In this document: positions 13,086-26,520 of the stretch, piece by piece | How positions within the stretch are numbered: the stretch's first letter is position 1 | How the letters are laid out: each line of letters opens with the position of its first letter | Source: Aphrophora alni | Lineage: Eukaryota > Arthropoda > Insecta > Hemiptera > Aphrophoridae | Assembly (NCBI GenBank): GCA_963513935.1 | Contig: OY740769.1 | Location: forward strand, 39,707,120-39,771,119 | Reading direction: 5' to 3' | DNA length: 64,000 nucleotides | Position numbers and translations under genes: made by a program | The notes under the pieces: model-generated | Database searches by the model: none | The model's input: only the letters and a program-made list of their open reading frames with translations | What the model was told of the DNA's origin: nothing

Positions 13086-13178
13086 ATGAAAGCCATCTTT
13101 CATAATTCCATCGTGCTCATTCTGTTTCTACTGTGTCTTGTGAATGGCAAAAGAATATTTGTAATTTATTTCACATAG
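13086..13178 (+). CDS. Possible signal-peptide first exon
   Basis: A short frame opens with ATG at 13086 and stops at 13176-13178 (30 codons). It begins MKAIFHNS, continues with a hydrophobic core IVLILFLLCLV, and ends in NGKR, the layout of a eukaryotic secretion signal with a plausible cut after NG or at the dibasic KR. The frame soon meets a stop, but a weak donor (TTT|GTAATT) at 13161 could remove it. If used, 75 nt (25 codons, phase 0) join the exon-like segment at 13464 without a stop. A neuropeptide or other small secreted protein would fit. There is no homology evidence and chance is possible. Confidence 0.3.
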   Translation: MKAIFHNSIVLILFLLCLVNGKRIFVIYFT

Positions 13179-13463
13179 AAACAAAGTCTTTGCTTTTCAT
13201 CGGTAGATCATGTAATAGGATGAACATTTGGAGCTGAAACGAAGAAGATGGTGAGTTTACTAATCTGAGATTTTGATATTGGTAAAGGGATATGGCGGAG
13301 TGCATAAAAGGAGATTAAACTTAGCTTGAAGTTTTCATAGCATTAGTTATATTAGACATTAATTAAGTAATTATTTCTTAGCTCAATTTCACAATTTGTC
13401 TATAACCAACAATCTTCTCTGCTTTAATTAATTTGTGGGTCTCTCTGACTATAATGGTTTCAG

Positions 13464-13560
13464 AACAGGATATATTATAATCAAAGGCAGACAACGCCAG
13501 TCCTTCCACAACTCTTGTTCTCGATGCTTAGTGTTCAGTCATCTTCACAGACGATTATAG
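13464..13560 (+). CDS. Splice-bounded exon-like segment
   Basis: A 97-nt segment lies between a good acceptor (pyrimidine-rich stretch, then GGTTTCAG) and a good donor (TATAG|GTCAGT at 13561). Two of three frames are nearly or fully open. The phase-0 frame that would follow 13086-13160 begins NRIYYNQRQTTPVLPQL and is open throughout, leaving one base over. Carried across to a weak acceptor (ATTATTAG|CA) at 13741, the frame stays open for another 56 codons to a TAA at 13911. I recognise no domain. The alternative is a non-coding exon or chance. Confidence 0.25.
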
Positions 13561-14379
13561 GTCAGTAAATATACTACCGTTTTCAGTAGAAAGGTTCATA
13601 TTTAGTTTAAAGTAAATGTTAGGGATACCCAACGAGGAGCATATTTATTACTTATAACAAAACACAAAACTATTATGTGTAGTAAATAATTTACGGTGAC
13701 TGCATACTAGCTTGTACTCATTGTGGACCAATATTATTAGCATCAAGGATCATGCTCGGTTTTAAAGGAGATTTATGTGTTAATATTGTGGTAGCCTTGA
13801 ACAGTTCTGTGCATCTGGGCTGTTTTAAAGAAAAAGATTTAATTCATGGTTTGTGCTGTTGTTTTTTTATAAGAGTTATATTTATTAAGTTCATTTATCT
13901 ATCTTTTAGTTAATATTCATTAATATTATGAATATTGTAAAATTGTTATTTATGTCGAGGGAAAGTATATATGCAAATTTTTCCCTCTTAACCGGATGTA
14001 ATGTATAATAGCAAACATTAAAATTTAAGAAAAGAAGTACTGACAAACACAAACAAATTATTTTGTAAAATTCTATATATCAACAATTTTACAATATATT
14101 GTGTATGAGTTTTATCATGGAGTTCCACAACTAAATCTTCCGTTAGCATAAATCGTATAAATTAGGTACTTTTTGCCGTGAGGTATTTTTGGTTGTTCTT
14201 TCGGAATAATTTAAGCGTCGCAAGTGACATTATCCCTGTCCCTTATTTGCTACTGTAATGGCACGTCACAACGGCACATACCTGCCATGAACCAGCTAAG
14301 TTAAAGTAAAAACAACCAAATAATTTAGTTGTTATTTAGTGCAATAAGATACTTTTAGAATTTTTTTATTTATAATAAC
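13561..14379. other. No recognised gene
   Basis: Apart from the possible third exon (13743-13913), nothing is recognised. A GC-richer patch at 14215-14300 has a donor-like CAG|GTATGT on the minus strand but no convincing coding frame. Confidence 0.4.
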
Positions 14380-14404
14380 ACACACACACGCACCCCCACG
14401 CACG

Positions 14405-14469
<65 letters not shown>
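14380..14469. repeat. Compound (AC)n-(TA)n microsatellite
   Basis: Interrupted AC units (with CGCACCCCCACG) to about 14421 are followed by about 24 TA units. Confidence 0.95.
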
Positions 14470-14471
<2 letters not shown>

Positions 14472-16375
14472 CACTAATAAATGAAAATAAAAACAAATAC
14501 GATTCTTAGTTCAATGTTTAAAATACCACTGTAAATATAACATTATGATAAATCTAAGGGGAAAAAACATTTTTATTTACAGTATATTATTAAATTTAAT
14601 ATAAGGTCTTTTATAAAGAGTTAAAAGTGTGATAATATTTGAACAAAAGAGTGGATAAATGGTTAACTTCAACAACACTTTAAGTTTGTGTCATATTTTT
14701 GTATCATACCACGTTTTCCAATTTTGTAAATAAACTTCAAAATCGGTATAGTCGTATTGGCAACAAACTGTATCTAAATTGTTATTAAACTAATCCAATC
14801 TATACTTAGGTTTAAAGATACAGTTAACTGCACAAACAGAGTGGGTGGGTGGTGAAGTGTTTATTTCCTTTGTAAATGTTTTAACTTACTATGCATCTCT
14901 TATTTCTTTGAATGTCACAACAAAATTAATTATTTATTTACTTTTATTATTTACATACAAACTGATTCAAAAAAGGATATAGAATATTCCGTTACATCAT
15001 AAATAAATCTGCACATAAAAACAATACAGTAACTTTGCACAGTGTTTTGCTCTTACATAATCAAACTTATTATACAATACATTCATTATTCATATGCATG
15101 AAGAATTAACATACACAGACACGTTGTCTAGTTTGACTACTTACTGAAATATATGAATGTTCTCTGAAATAACATCAACGTCCAGAGGCAACGAATACCA
15201 CCTTGAAACTACACAACATTTATTGGCTATGAAGATCCTAAATACACTTTCAAACCAAAAAATACAATACATTACCAAAGCAAGAGTGATGGCGGAACAA
15301 GGCATATTGAAATGCTTTTTATGAGTTTCGTTATATCTTTTGTATTTTTCAAAAATAAAAACAAATTGCTGTAATACATAACACCTTGAATTACAATTGT
15401 AATTTATTAATTAAAATTTTATTTTGAACTAATTATTGTTTATAATTGTTTTTTATATTAGACTAATGTCTGTTCTTCCACGCGTTTGGATGATTAAATC
15501 GTCATTTACTGACACTTCTACTACATAGGTAATCTAAAATAATTTAGTAATTGTGTGTATATTGCATTAGTTCTTAATCCATAACCAATTTTTATCACAA
15601 ATTATTTTAATATTTTATATTGACACACAGACTGACTCGATAGAATAAATGTAACAATTACTGGTTGATTATCTTGTGCATTGAAAAAACATAGATAGCA
15701 TCATATTTTTGTGCATTTAACCTTCTCATATTTATAAATATTTACATTTGCTTAACATTTCAATTTTAAATGAGGGAATTGTAATTGTCAGTACGTTTTA
15801 TTTTATTAGTTTTTGAAAGTTTTAACACTGCTATTACAGTAATATTAAATAAATATTGATACTCCAGTAGATCTAATATAATGTAAAACTAATAGCATTA
15901 TATTTTTACTTGTTTAATAATTTAATAAAATACTGACTACCAGAACTGTCATAACCGCGAATAGGACCATTTTACCATTTTCTTAAAGTAGATTATCAAG
16001 TGTGAAAGATCACCCAATTATATAGAGCAGTACATCTTTTCTATTGCTGTTATATAACTACATAACACATTGATCACATTTATTGATCCTTTCAGAAATA
16101 ATTATGTTTTAAGTTTTCTTGTACCTTCTTATTACCACCATAGCTTGAAATATTTCAAAGTACAGTATTAAATAAAGTGTTAGAACTACGTAACACACAA
16201 ACCAATGCAACATCTGTTGTACAACATATGGAACGTGAACACATTTCAAGTGTGTAGTGTTTTCTTGTTGTACAACTTGGAAGGAAACATGAACAGAAAA
16301 TAATGATAGCTATATATTGTGGTTAGCTGTGTCACCTGCAAGGCGGTATTTGTATTGTTTGTTTAACGCACAGGC
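14470..16375. other. AT-rich DNA, no recognised gene
   Basis: No gene, transposon end or RNA was recognised. Confidence 0.45.
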
Positions 16376-16561
16376 TTAAATTTCAAGTAAGAGAGCTTTG
16401 CGCAGATCATAACATGCTTCCCCATAAATGTTAGTACCCCATTGCGGGTCATACAACTTGGCTTCATTAGTCGTGTTTGAAATTTGAGAGATCAAAGATA
16501 AACCAATAGAGATGATATGAGTTTCAATGTTACAGGCACATACAACACTAGTTGTAGTAAG
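16376..16561 (-). CDS. Unidentified 61-codon open frame, GC-richer than its surroundings
   Basis: The minus strand is open from a stop at 16562-16564 to a TAA at 16376-16378 and has no ATG near its start. The C-terminal part reads EAKLYDPQWGTNIYGEACYD followed by LRKALLLEI: a balanced, protein-like composition with W, C, D and charged residues, in DNA about 45% GC within ~30% GC surroundings. Possible acceptors lie just upstream (ACAACTAG, GGCTTAG). It could be a terminal exon or a TE fragment. I do not recognise the family, and another frame is also open for 34 codons across the same bases. Confidence 0.25.
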   Translation of the reverse strand, partial: LTTTSVVCACNIETHIISIGLSLISQISNTTNEAKLYDPQWGTNIYGEACYDLRKALLLEI

Positions 16562-19500
16562 TTATTCACTAAGCCAATACACTTCGTTATCTCACTAACT
16601 GGTAGGATTCTCTCTTTTTTTCTTTTTTTTTTTAGCTCTTCGCATAGTTCTCTGTAATAGCAATTAGCTAGTTTAAATAGTTGGATGGTAGGTTTGGTTT
16701 ATCATGTGCTAAGCCATCTGGACTGGTTTTTATTTTTTTTATTTTTTTTAAATTTAAAACTCCTCCAATATATTTATAGTTCTTCCTTCGTTTGTTTGTG
16801 ATATCTAACTTTGTCCTAATGTCAGCACACATATAGCCTTGGTTTTTAAGGTGTTAGCAAGATAGCGCTAACTTAAGTTATGTTGTTATTTGGTAAATGA
16901 TCATTGAGCATGGTTTTCAAATTCAAATTCATTCCAGTTTGCTCAATATACTGTTTGTTACAGTTATCGAATAGTTGTTTATAAACACCACATTTTGTAT
17001 AGGAATAAATAATGGTGTATTAGTGCTGTTTTTTTTTCTAAATATGAGGCAAAGGCTGCCAGATATAAGGTCTGCCATTTTGTATTATATTTTTTCGAAA
17101 GGTATGACGAGTGTAGTTTCTAATTGGATTATAGCCCGACGAATCAACATTAAAATTTCAATCGAATTTTATATAATAATCTTTCAAAGGCACAATTATA
17201 TTTGTTTAATTTTCCGAAATAAATTCCTAATCCTTACTAAAAAACGAAGTACACAGAAAATCGATTATATAGAGAATATAAAGTTATTATAAATTTTTAA
17301 ACGGCTCTTTTATTAATAATAGAAATATTACTAATTTAATTTTATAATTCAGTAAATAATACAATGCAAATTCTGACAAAGTGGTACCATTTACTTTTGA
17401 AACCTGCTAGTAAATTTATAATAAATATTGACTAAACAATACTAAAATAATGATTTGATATTTTAATTCCGGTACTATTCTAAATCTGTACTCCCTTCCT
17501 GGATAAACAAGTAAAAAGTGTCATAATTATCTATGGTGAAATACCATATTTTATTCATGTATAGATAAATAGGATAGTTTCAGAAAAACTATAATTTTAA
17601 AATAAAATACAAAGAATAACGTAAGCCTAAGCACGTGACAGCATCTAAGACGAAGTAGGGCTGGGGTAATACTTTAGAATAGAAGTAAAACAGCTAATAC
17701 TTGCAAACTTTTTTTTAAATTTTATCCAAAACCAAACTCAAATATTGACGATTTTAGACGTTTAGTACGAAATGGAGTCTAACATCTTATTACACTAATC
17801 ATTTATGTAAATCTAATCAAGAATTACAGATAAACAACATGCGTCCTGAAGTAAAACTAACTAAACTTTAGATAGTAGTCCCCATATAAAATAATCAGTA
17901 ATTATCAATCACCATTGATTCACTGAAAATTTAAGTTTTACTACTTGTTGAATAGCCAATCAATGTTTTATTACTACCACGCGAGTTCTTCATACCTTTT
18001 AATTATGTTTATTATAAATGTTTTTAAAAGTACTTGTACTCATTCAGAATTAAAAATAAACCAATAAAAGTGTATGTACATACATACATACATACAGAGT
18101 TTTAATTAAACATAGTACATACTTTCTACATCCGGCTCTCTTTCAGGAGGTATCTAGAGAGTAAAACGAAATTTTACTACCATTATTGTACTCTTTGTTT
18201 CTGAAATATTGAAATAAACTTATGTCCCACAAATATTAAATATAATGATACATTTATTTGTATATAATATTGTGGTAGTCCCAATACAGCTCATTTAAAA
18301 TACTTTTTGTTCATTCAACCAGAATGAATAGTAGACAGTTAGGCAGATTCATAGTTTCCTAATATAGTTTCGACTTTTCAAGGATTTATTTTCTAAATTA
18401 TTAAAACGGTTAAGTTACTTAATGTTCTCTGTTATAATGACAAACCAGCTAAGCCTTAGTTTTAAATCATTACAAAATATATCTCGTCTATATTTGATAA
18501 TTTGAAGTTTTGAACTTCCCCATACAATAACAACTTAAAGTGTATTTCAATATTTATTATCCAAAGAGATTTTGTGTCAAAATTGTGAAAAATTGTCTAC
18601 TTTGCATGCATTTGAAATACTTCTATGTCCTGAGGGTATGGAATTGTATATAAAATTTGGAATTTATTTTCATTATAGGCCTATTCATCAAAATGTTTTA
18701 AACTACAGATTCAAAAATCCCAGTTAAAATACATTACAATTAAATGCATTCACTAATTCCTTTACTAATATCATATTACTCAGAATAGCAATATCAGGAT
18801 CAATGATATCTACAAAATATTTTTTTCCTGTCAGCATTTAAATGTACATAATTGCTCATAACAAATGAGGAGAATTACTTCGTACTTTTTATTAGTTTCT
18901 TTAATAAATCAGTTTTATGTAACATTAAATAAATAATAAATACAGCACAGTTTTTTATTCTCTGTACACAATACGTATATTTTTTTTTTTTGAAAATCTT
19001 ACTAGTTCATGTTTATATTTCAATAATAAGATTAAATTCAGATGGCTGAATCAATATTTTTCGTTCTAGTGCTATTTAACCTTATTTAGGGAGATAATGA
19101 AAATTAGTTCTCTCTTAGACCGCCGCCCCCAAAAAGCTGGTCTAATCAATTGTTTGTCTCCTATTTTCATGTTTTACTTTTCAATACAGAAATCCATATA
19201 TAGGTGTTCATAAAATGGATATTCAAAACGAGAATCAAAATTTGACGGTTAGAAACATTCCAATACAAAAGATAATTTCAAAGCAATTTCTAAGGAATTG
19301 ACAGATTATGCACTGTTCTTATTATATTATGATCCACAGCGCTTGGTTATAAGTTATAGTTTAATGTAATTGTAGATATTTTAAGCTTATAGGAAATTTT
19401 ATGATGGCTATTTGCGTAATATGAAAGACGAGCATCTATAATTAAATAGGTTAATGTATTCAGTTTTTGTATATGTCACCTCCGCTATTAAAATTATTCC

Positions 19501-22500
19501 CCAGATTTTAATCAAAAAAGTGTCGTATCCACATATTAGAAACAATTTTCATTTGTTCTCGTATCGCAACACTCTTTTGATCTTGCCATTACACAAATAA
19601 TTGTTTTGCAACTAGGTTTTATAATTATGACATTTGTGTTATGTAGTTAAATAATAACAAAGAACTGGGTTAGAAGAATAATTGAAAATGTTATGTTGAT
19701 TAAAGATTTTTATTTTACTATACTGTTACTCTCTGAATGTAAGCACTTTTTAAATAATGTAAATGTAATTACTGAAAACATAAAGGAAATATGCAAGTTA
19801 AAGGTGGAATTGTTTCCTTAGTAATTACATTGAACATTGAGGGAGGAAAATACATTAAATGAATTATTTAAAACTGTGTGCTTTTGTAAAGGTACTCTAT
19901 TTAATTTGCTTAAATATTGTTTTTATTACTATCATAATTGAAAAAAATATATATATCGCCAAGATATTTTATTATCAACAAAGGTATTTTATTGTCCAAA
20001 TTTATTTTTCGCTCAAGCGATTGGAAGAAATAGACTGGATGGGAAGACCAAATCAAAAAAAACTAATTATTGTTTACAAAACACTAAATATTAAAGCTAG
20101 CTTCTCAATGTGGAAGTAGTTCCTTGACGTAGTTGAAAGAGATAATTTTTTCAAAATTTCGAAAACAATATTTTTAATATCATTCATTTCCCTTCACAAG
20201 TCAAGATGCTAAAAATGTATGTATAAAGATACAAACACTCTTCATTCATACTTAAATTTGTTTAACATACATGAGAATGAATCACTCACTGAAGCAAATA
20301 TAAACTATTTGAAATATTAACAAATGTCCTGGTCGTTTATGAGAGGTAGCGTAATGTATGAATGTATTATTAAAAAAAGAAAAATATATCCAACACTTTA
20401 TGAATGATTAAATAAACTAAGGGTTTTGATAATATGTCAATTTTAATTCATTTGTTTTATTTTACACATTACCCTTTATACATATTTACTAACCGTTGAG
20501 GCAAATAGTAACTTGTTTCGAAATATAAAAAAACTAATTTCATCTACACCGTTATAGAATATAAACGGGTTTAGCCAATTGAATACAGTAAAATGTCAAT
20601 ATTTGTTCTTTTGTTCATAAAAAACAACCTGTCAGTCGTCAAAGTTTTTAAAATAAAGTTCATGAAACTAACATGGTCCTACCCGATCCCATCCTATAAT
20701 GTAAAACAAGCAGACTCTCTAAATATAATTCTCAAAGTTGGTTTTTCAGAGCATTGTATTTATTTTTAATAACCATTGTCTGTCGTAAATACTAAGAAAT
20801 TCAAAAATGGTTTAACCAAAAATAATGTATACAGGAATATATGCCACGTTTTCCATTCTTGCTTAAATCCGCGAAATGTTTTCCCCAAACGTGCTGTACA
20901 TATAGTCAATCCCATAACCAATTCAGTTATGTTCATTAAGAAACACATTTCTTTAATAGGTTTAAAGATAACAACGAAAAAGACTCAGTTTCTCTTTTTG
21001 TTTTTTTACGCCATATAAAAAAACAACAAAAACTTATTGAAATATATTTTTATGCACACTTAAAGGACTTATCTTTTTACTGGTTTTATTCTCCACTAAA
21101 AAATTTAAGGTAATTTCCAAATGGATAAAATTTTCAAAATAGGTAACACATTAGAAAAACAATTGGAACAACCTTTGACGTTTCATGAATCCGAACTACA
21201 GGTTCATTAACAAACTGAACAAAGCCGTTATCTATTCAAGAAGAAAATTCTCTTAAGAATACGTGAGTACAGGCTGGCGTTTAAACATTCGATGATCAAT
21301 GTATAAAAAGTATAATGTTTTAAATATTTTTAACACTAACATTGTGTGTAAATTGTTTTACTGTTATAAATAAAGTGAAAAAAATATATTGCTTTTAATT
21401 AACAAATTAAGACCGCTATGGCTTTGCGGATGTTTTTTTTTAAGGTTTAGCAGTAATGTATTTGTTATTTCAAATATTCACATTGGTTGCTTTCCGTTAT
21501 TTAATTATTTTGATTAGGGTAGATTGAGATAGGTTGGGTTAGGTTTGGTTTTCAAATATTTTCACCACTGTTTGTAAACTACTTATAATAATATATAAAG
21601 AATAATATTGTGTTTCTAAGTAAAAGGAAAATATAATTCAAAGCTAGTCGCATTCGTCATTCAAAGTCAACTTAAATGTATTCGCTACTTTAAAAAGGAA
21701 TTCTACAATAACACATAGTCTAACATAAAATATAATTTCTCAGTTCACACCAGTTTAACTGTATGTCGCATTATCGATATTGGAACCTATTGCACGAACT
21801 TACTCTTCAGTGAGCAATAATACTAAAACATATATTCATATTATTTTATCCACCCCCCCCCCCACCTATTTTCCATCAATTGTCTTCTGTAATAATTTCA
21901 AATAAACCTCTAAATGCAAGCAAACAAATAATAGTAAATTTAGAAACATTTAAAAACCTCCATCTTCACTCTTCTCGCTACAAATTTGGTGTCAAATTAA
22001 ACATTTCCTAACACAAATAAAATTAGGAATCACATTATTTTAGTCCGTCTTTTTTACTGTAAACAAAGTGATCTAAGCGGAACTCAAAAATATATTACTC
22101 TTTCCTAAATAATTGTAATTTTCTAAAGATTAGCATTTATTGCTTTTCAAAAGTGATTACCAGTTTAGGACTTGTTTTCCATTCTAAAATCGATGTTTCA
22201 ACCTGAATTTAAGTCACTTTTGTCTTAAATGTTCATATTTTTATTTAAAATACAAATATACTTCTAGAAAATTATTTTAGGAAATCTCTTCAACTTATTA
22301 CAAGTTATTGTAATTCTATTTATATTATCGGCTTTAGAACTGGAAACCAACCGTCGGCCGTGAATTAAATATAACTATGAAAAATGAAAAACAAAAATCA
22401 GAGATATTTCGGAAAAAATCAAATACCTCACAACTCTGTATGCGCCAATGTTTGTAGAATAAATATGTGTTTCTAAATCAATTATCTCGTGTATATCCTT

Positions 22501-23527
22501 CTGTTCAAAAATTGTTAAATTAACATAAAATTGGAGCTGGAACCCCAACATTTATCATCGATCAGCTTTTAAAGTTATTGAGTTTTATTTAATGAGTTTT
22601 TGGGAATTTCTTGGAAATAAAATTTTATGAATAACGCGTTATAAAAATAGAGTGAAGGGTAAACTTATTATAGTATCTCCCTATATTTTTAAAGTTTTAA
22701 CTATTCTACATAAATACAGGTATACAATTTCATCAGCACTATTCAAGTACGATTCTATAGTACAATATTATAGAACGGTACTATTCACAATACATTAAGT
22801 AGTGCATAGAAAACTTTTCCATTTATATTTTGTTGCAAGTAAACAATGCCATAAATATAACACTTACGTCAACACTACAGAGTGATGGATGAACTGTTTA
22901 CATATTATCTACAGTCCCGTCTCAGAATTTCTGTGCTCGGGGTTAACATTAAACTTGGATATACACGAAGATATCATGTATCGTGAAGTCGTCCACACTA
23001 TTTATTTTTTAGCAAGTGGAATAGAAACATGAAACCGTGAAGTACGATATTTTTGTATGATGCAAATTTGGCATCTCCAAATAAAAAAAAATAGATTTAT
23101 TGGAAGGGAACAGAACAAATTTTAATATAAATACCTACCATCCCAATCATTTCATCTATGGTCTCATAAAACAGAAACTGTAATTTGTTAGAATGCATTT
23201 ATCTAGAATTTTAGCATTATATGAAAGAATAAACTAAGATTGCAATTACTAAACATCTCAATCAAGAACTCACTGAGAAAATGTTAGAGATCAATTTTAC
23301 AATCAGACATACGTTCTTAGTAATTTAATCTAAATATATAAATATAAAGACGAATATCGGGAAAAGTTCAGCCTACCATTGAAACATAAAAAACTATACC
23401 AATGTGCTTCCAAACAAGCTGAGTAATAATCTAGTAAGTTCAGCATTTAATAAGTAAGTTTTTACAGCTAAGAATTGAAATTACAAAACTTTTTATTATT
23501 ATTTTTATTTCAATTATATCCCAGCTA
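16562..23527. other. Long AT-rich stretch without recognised genes
   Basis: Frames of 60-105 codons at 16975-17292, 19859-20119 and 20766-21018 are rich in I, F, K and N, lack motifs, and in the last case occur on both strands, so I treat them as chance. Simple repeats include (TACA)n at 18074-18095 and a C run at 21852-21863. Confidence 0.45.
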
Positions 23528-23656
23528 TCAAGGTCTTAGGATTTCTGCAAATACAATCATCTGATTCTGAATAGCATCGACTTCTCTCCGACTCTTCTTC
23601 ACGTCCCTATCTCTAGATTGATCTTGTGTAAATCGTTCCCAGCTATCTTTTTCTTT
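23528..23656 (-). CDS. Possible terminal coding exon of an unidentified gene
   Basis: Minus-strand segment of 43 codons including a TGA at 23528-23530. It opens directly after an acceptor-like TGTTTTCTTAAATACAG ending at plus position 23657, in phase 0. The encoded tail is strongly charged (KEKDSWERF, then SRDRDVKKSRREVDAIQ) and closes with VFAEILRP. This composition is unlike the I/F/N/K-rich chance frames of the region, and the DNA is GC-richer. An AATAAA lies about 20 nt past the stop on the minus strand. No donor, ATG or homologue is visible, so it could be a last exon or a TE scrap. Confidence 0.3.
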   Translation of the reverse strand, partial: KEKDSWERFTQDQSRDRDVKKSRREVDAIQNQMIVFAEILRP

Positions 23657-25257
23657 CTGTATTTAAGAAAACAGCTTAATACACCTTTTCCAATGGCATT
23701 CTAGAATTACCGAGGTGTAAGTCTAACCCAATTAATCTCTCTCTTACTTTCACCTAGAATAGTGGTAACTCATTTTTCGTTACCCTAGAAATCTTCAAAT
23801 GACATCTGTGGTAGGAAAACAATTAATTATATTACAATAGTCAGGGATAAAATACACTTTTATCATGTACCATGAATTCTACAAGCACGTTTGTGCTTAT
23901 TTGCAGGATACATTAGACAATCATGCGACTTAAAAATCACTGACGATAAAATAAGATTTTATTTATGGCCATCTTTTGTTTAGTTTTATACACATACATA
24001 TCCAAATACAAATATTAAATAAAAACAACCAAAAAATTAAGGGATTATTTATCATTTTTAGTTACTTCATAAAAAAGTGTAATTTGGTCGCATATAAATA
24101 AAATTAGTTAAAATTAAAAAATTTAGTTTAGTGATACATCAATAATTAAACAAGATTATGAAAGATTAAAGTGACAGGATAGTTTATTTCTTCCTTATAT
24201 TGCTCTTTCTTAATGGTATTTTCATTATTTGTCATGTCTTTACACACTTCCATTGTATTCACATTGACTGATGACCAACTTTGATTCTTGTTCATCTTAA
24301 GCCTCGGAAATTATTACGCTACATCTTACAAACAAACAAAACTTGATTGATTGTGAAATTTGTGAAGGATTATCATTTTTTTTATATTCATTATGGAAAC
24401 ACCTTTCCTATGCCTATCATATATATGTTGGTAAATTGTAGTCATGCACCCACATTTAAAGTGCATTACAATAATGAGTAATATTCATAGTGTTAAAATA
24501 TATCTGCTAGATCTATGGACCAAAATTTATATTTCGTCCAAACTAGCCTCAACTCTACCATTATGGACTAATTTCTACAAAACATTAAAGTTACTTATTG
24601 TTTTCCAGACGATATTGTGATTACAGGAAACAGAGGAAGAATAATAAAGTATTATTACTAAGTTAACAAAACTTAAAGATTACGACTTGTGGGGAATCAT
24701 GTGTTCTTGTTTTTAAATAAAATTTTGGTGTTATATTACAGATAAGGAACATAAGTCAAGTAATAAAATCGAACTAGCATTTGAAGCTCCACATCTTAAA
24801 TATTTGACGCAGATATGGTTAATTATAGGATCAGTCAACTATTTTAATTGATGTTTGTCTGATATAACTGAATTATTGTTAAAATCTAAAACATACTGGC
24901 ACCAGCCACAAAGAAGTTTGCTTTTATATTTGTTTTCCAATAAGTGCAGTAGAATAATTTTCTTACCGCCAATTTTAGTTCTGTTTTGGTTCAATTCCAT
25001 ATGATTAACTAAATCAACAACACTACACAAGTCATTACCAAATCACTATACTAATAACTAAACAATATCTGATGTTGTATGACAGATAATTGATAACACA
25101 TTGTTCACAATACAATGTCTAGAAAAGCACTGACGAAAGGACGGCGGAACACTGACTCACTCGCTTCCCCCATCACTAAAAAGTGATAGGAATCTGTTTG
25201 CCAATGAAGGTCAAGCGTCACTATATACCAAATGACCTCTACCTATATTAGTTTATT
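23657..25257. other. No recognised gene
   Basis: A GC-richer patch at 23660-23800 continues upstream of the candidate exon but has no clean frame. The remainder is AT-rich. The 63-codon minus frame at 24839-25030 has no motif. Confidence 0.35.
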
Positions 25258-26063
25258 ATGATGTATCATTATGATATAGTATTTATTTCTGCTACGTTAA
25301 TTCACGATCTTATGACTGATTGGAGGGATCTGTTCGATTTTTTCTTTTATATTATCGGACATAGTAAAAGTTGTGTTCGAATTGATCGTGAAGCACTAAG
25401 TTGTATATGGATAGTATAAAATAGTCTCTATACCTCAGGCGATGAAATTTTACGTTATTACGCGATCATAATTTGAAACTCTATATGAGTCTTACTACTA
25501 CTCTACATAGAATCCAAAAGTAGGGTATATTTGTTGATATTCAAGAGAATGAAATCTCAAGAGATATTATAAAAATATTGAAAATGTTGATGAGTTATCT
25601 AAGTTTCCATTAGTTAGTAAATCTAAGGATAATGAAATAAACTTATATAACGTTACTGAGCAGACTGAAATGTTATCTATTACCAGTCAAGAAGTAATAT
25701 TAGAAACTATAAAAGTACCAGTTGTGTGAAAATTGTCAAGTTTTGGTAAGGTAGGATTTATTATAAAAATAAATTAAAATCATATTTTTAATAATATTTG
25801 ACCATTGTAGTATTGTCAATTGTTTGATGTTAGGTAACAGAGTTATCAATCGTGGTAATTTTATTCCAAATATTATGAAAGAACTTTTACCCTAGTTGAA
25901 CTCAAAATTTAAAAACACCCCAATAAAAAAATTGTTTACCTCTGGTAAGGGTCTACCGCACGTTGGCAAAGACTACATAGAGATTATGCAGCCCCATTAT
26001 TTATTTATTTTTTTATTATTGGTGATGCCTATTAAACATGTAAAGACAATCATTTTCAATTAA
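25258..26063 (+). pseudogene. Cluster of three open frames, possible decayed coding region
   Basis: Three plus-strand frames follow one another in different phases. The first, 25258-25419 (53 aa), has ATG ATG and contains LMTDWRDLFDFF and CVRIDREALSC. The second, 25553-25729 (58 aa, no ATG), contains NVDELSKFPLVSKSKDNEIN and ITSQEVILETIKVPVV. The third, 25896-26063 (55 aa), contains FTSGKGLPHVGKDYIEI. The composition is protein-like and hydrophilic, and the shared direction suggests one decayed coding sequence broken by frameshifts. I cannot name a family. It may be a transposon or a host pseudogene, or three chance frames. Confidence 0.25.
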
Positions 26064-26520
26064 ATCTATACATCTTTTTACATTTGTATTGGACTACACC
26101 ACACACCGTAAGTCACAGAGAATTTTATCTTCTCAGTGGTGCTCTTACATCACTGGAACTATTTAGAAGAAACACATAGATCAAATCAGATGTTTATAAT
26201 TAATAAATCTTTTCATGACAACAAATCGTATGTAGCACAGAGACTGCTAAAAATACCTCGACCAAGAACTCCAAGATATCGTGGTTCCTGTACGGGTGGT
26301 GAGAATTTCTTAATTAGGAGTGACTGTGGATAATGAACTTTAAATACAACATTTATCAAAATCGGTTAAGTTAGATACACTGACAAAATAGGACAAAAAG
26401 CTACTTCTGATTTAAAGTTAAAGGCGTTAACACACAAAATTTAAACAATTGTTAAAACAAATCAGATTAACGTCAACCGTTCAAATTTTCTATATAATTT
26501 TGATCTCCGTTAGGAATGTT

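Noticed and set aside
20766..21018. Overlapping frames on both strands (60 and 80 codons)
   Set aside because: No motif, no splice support, and the opposite-strand overlap suggests chance in AT-rich DNA.
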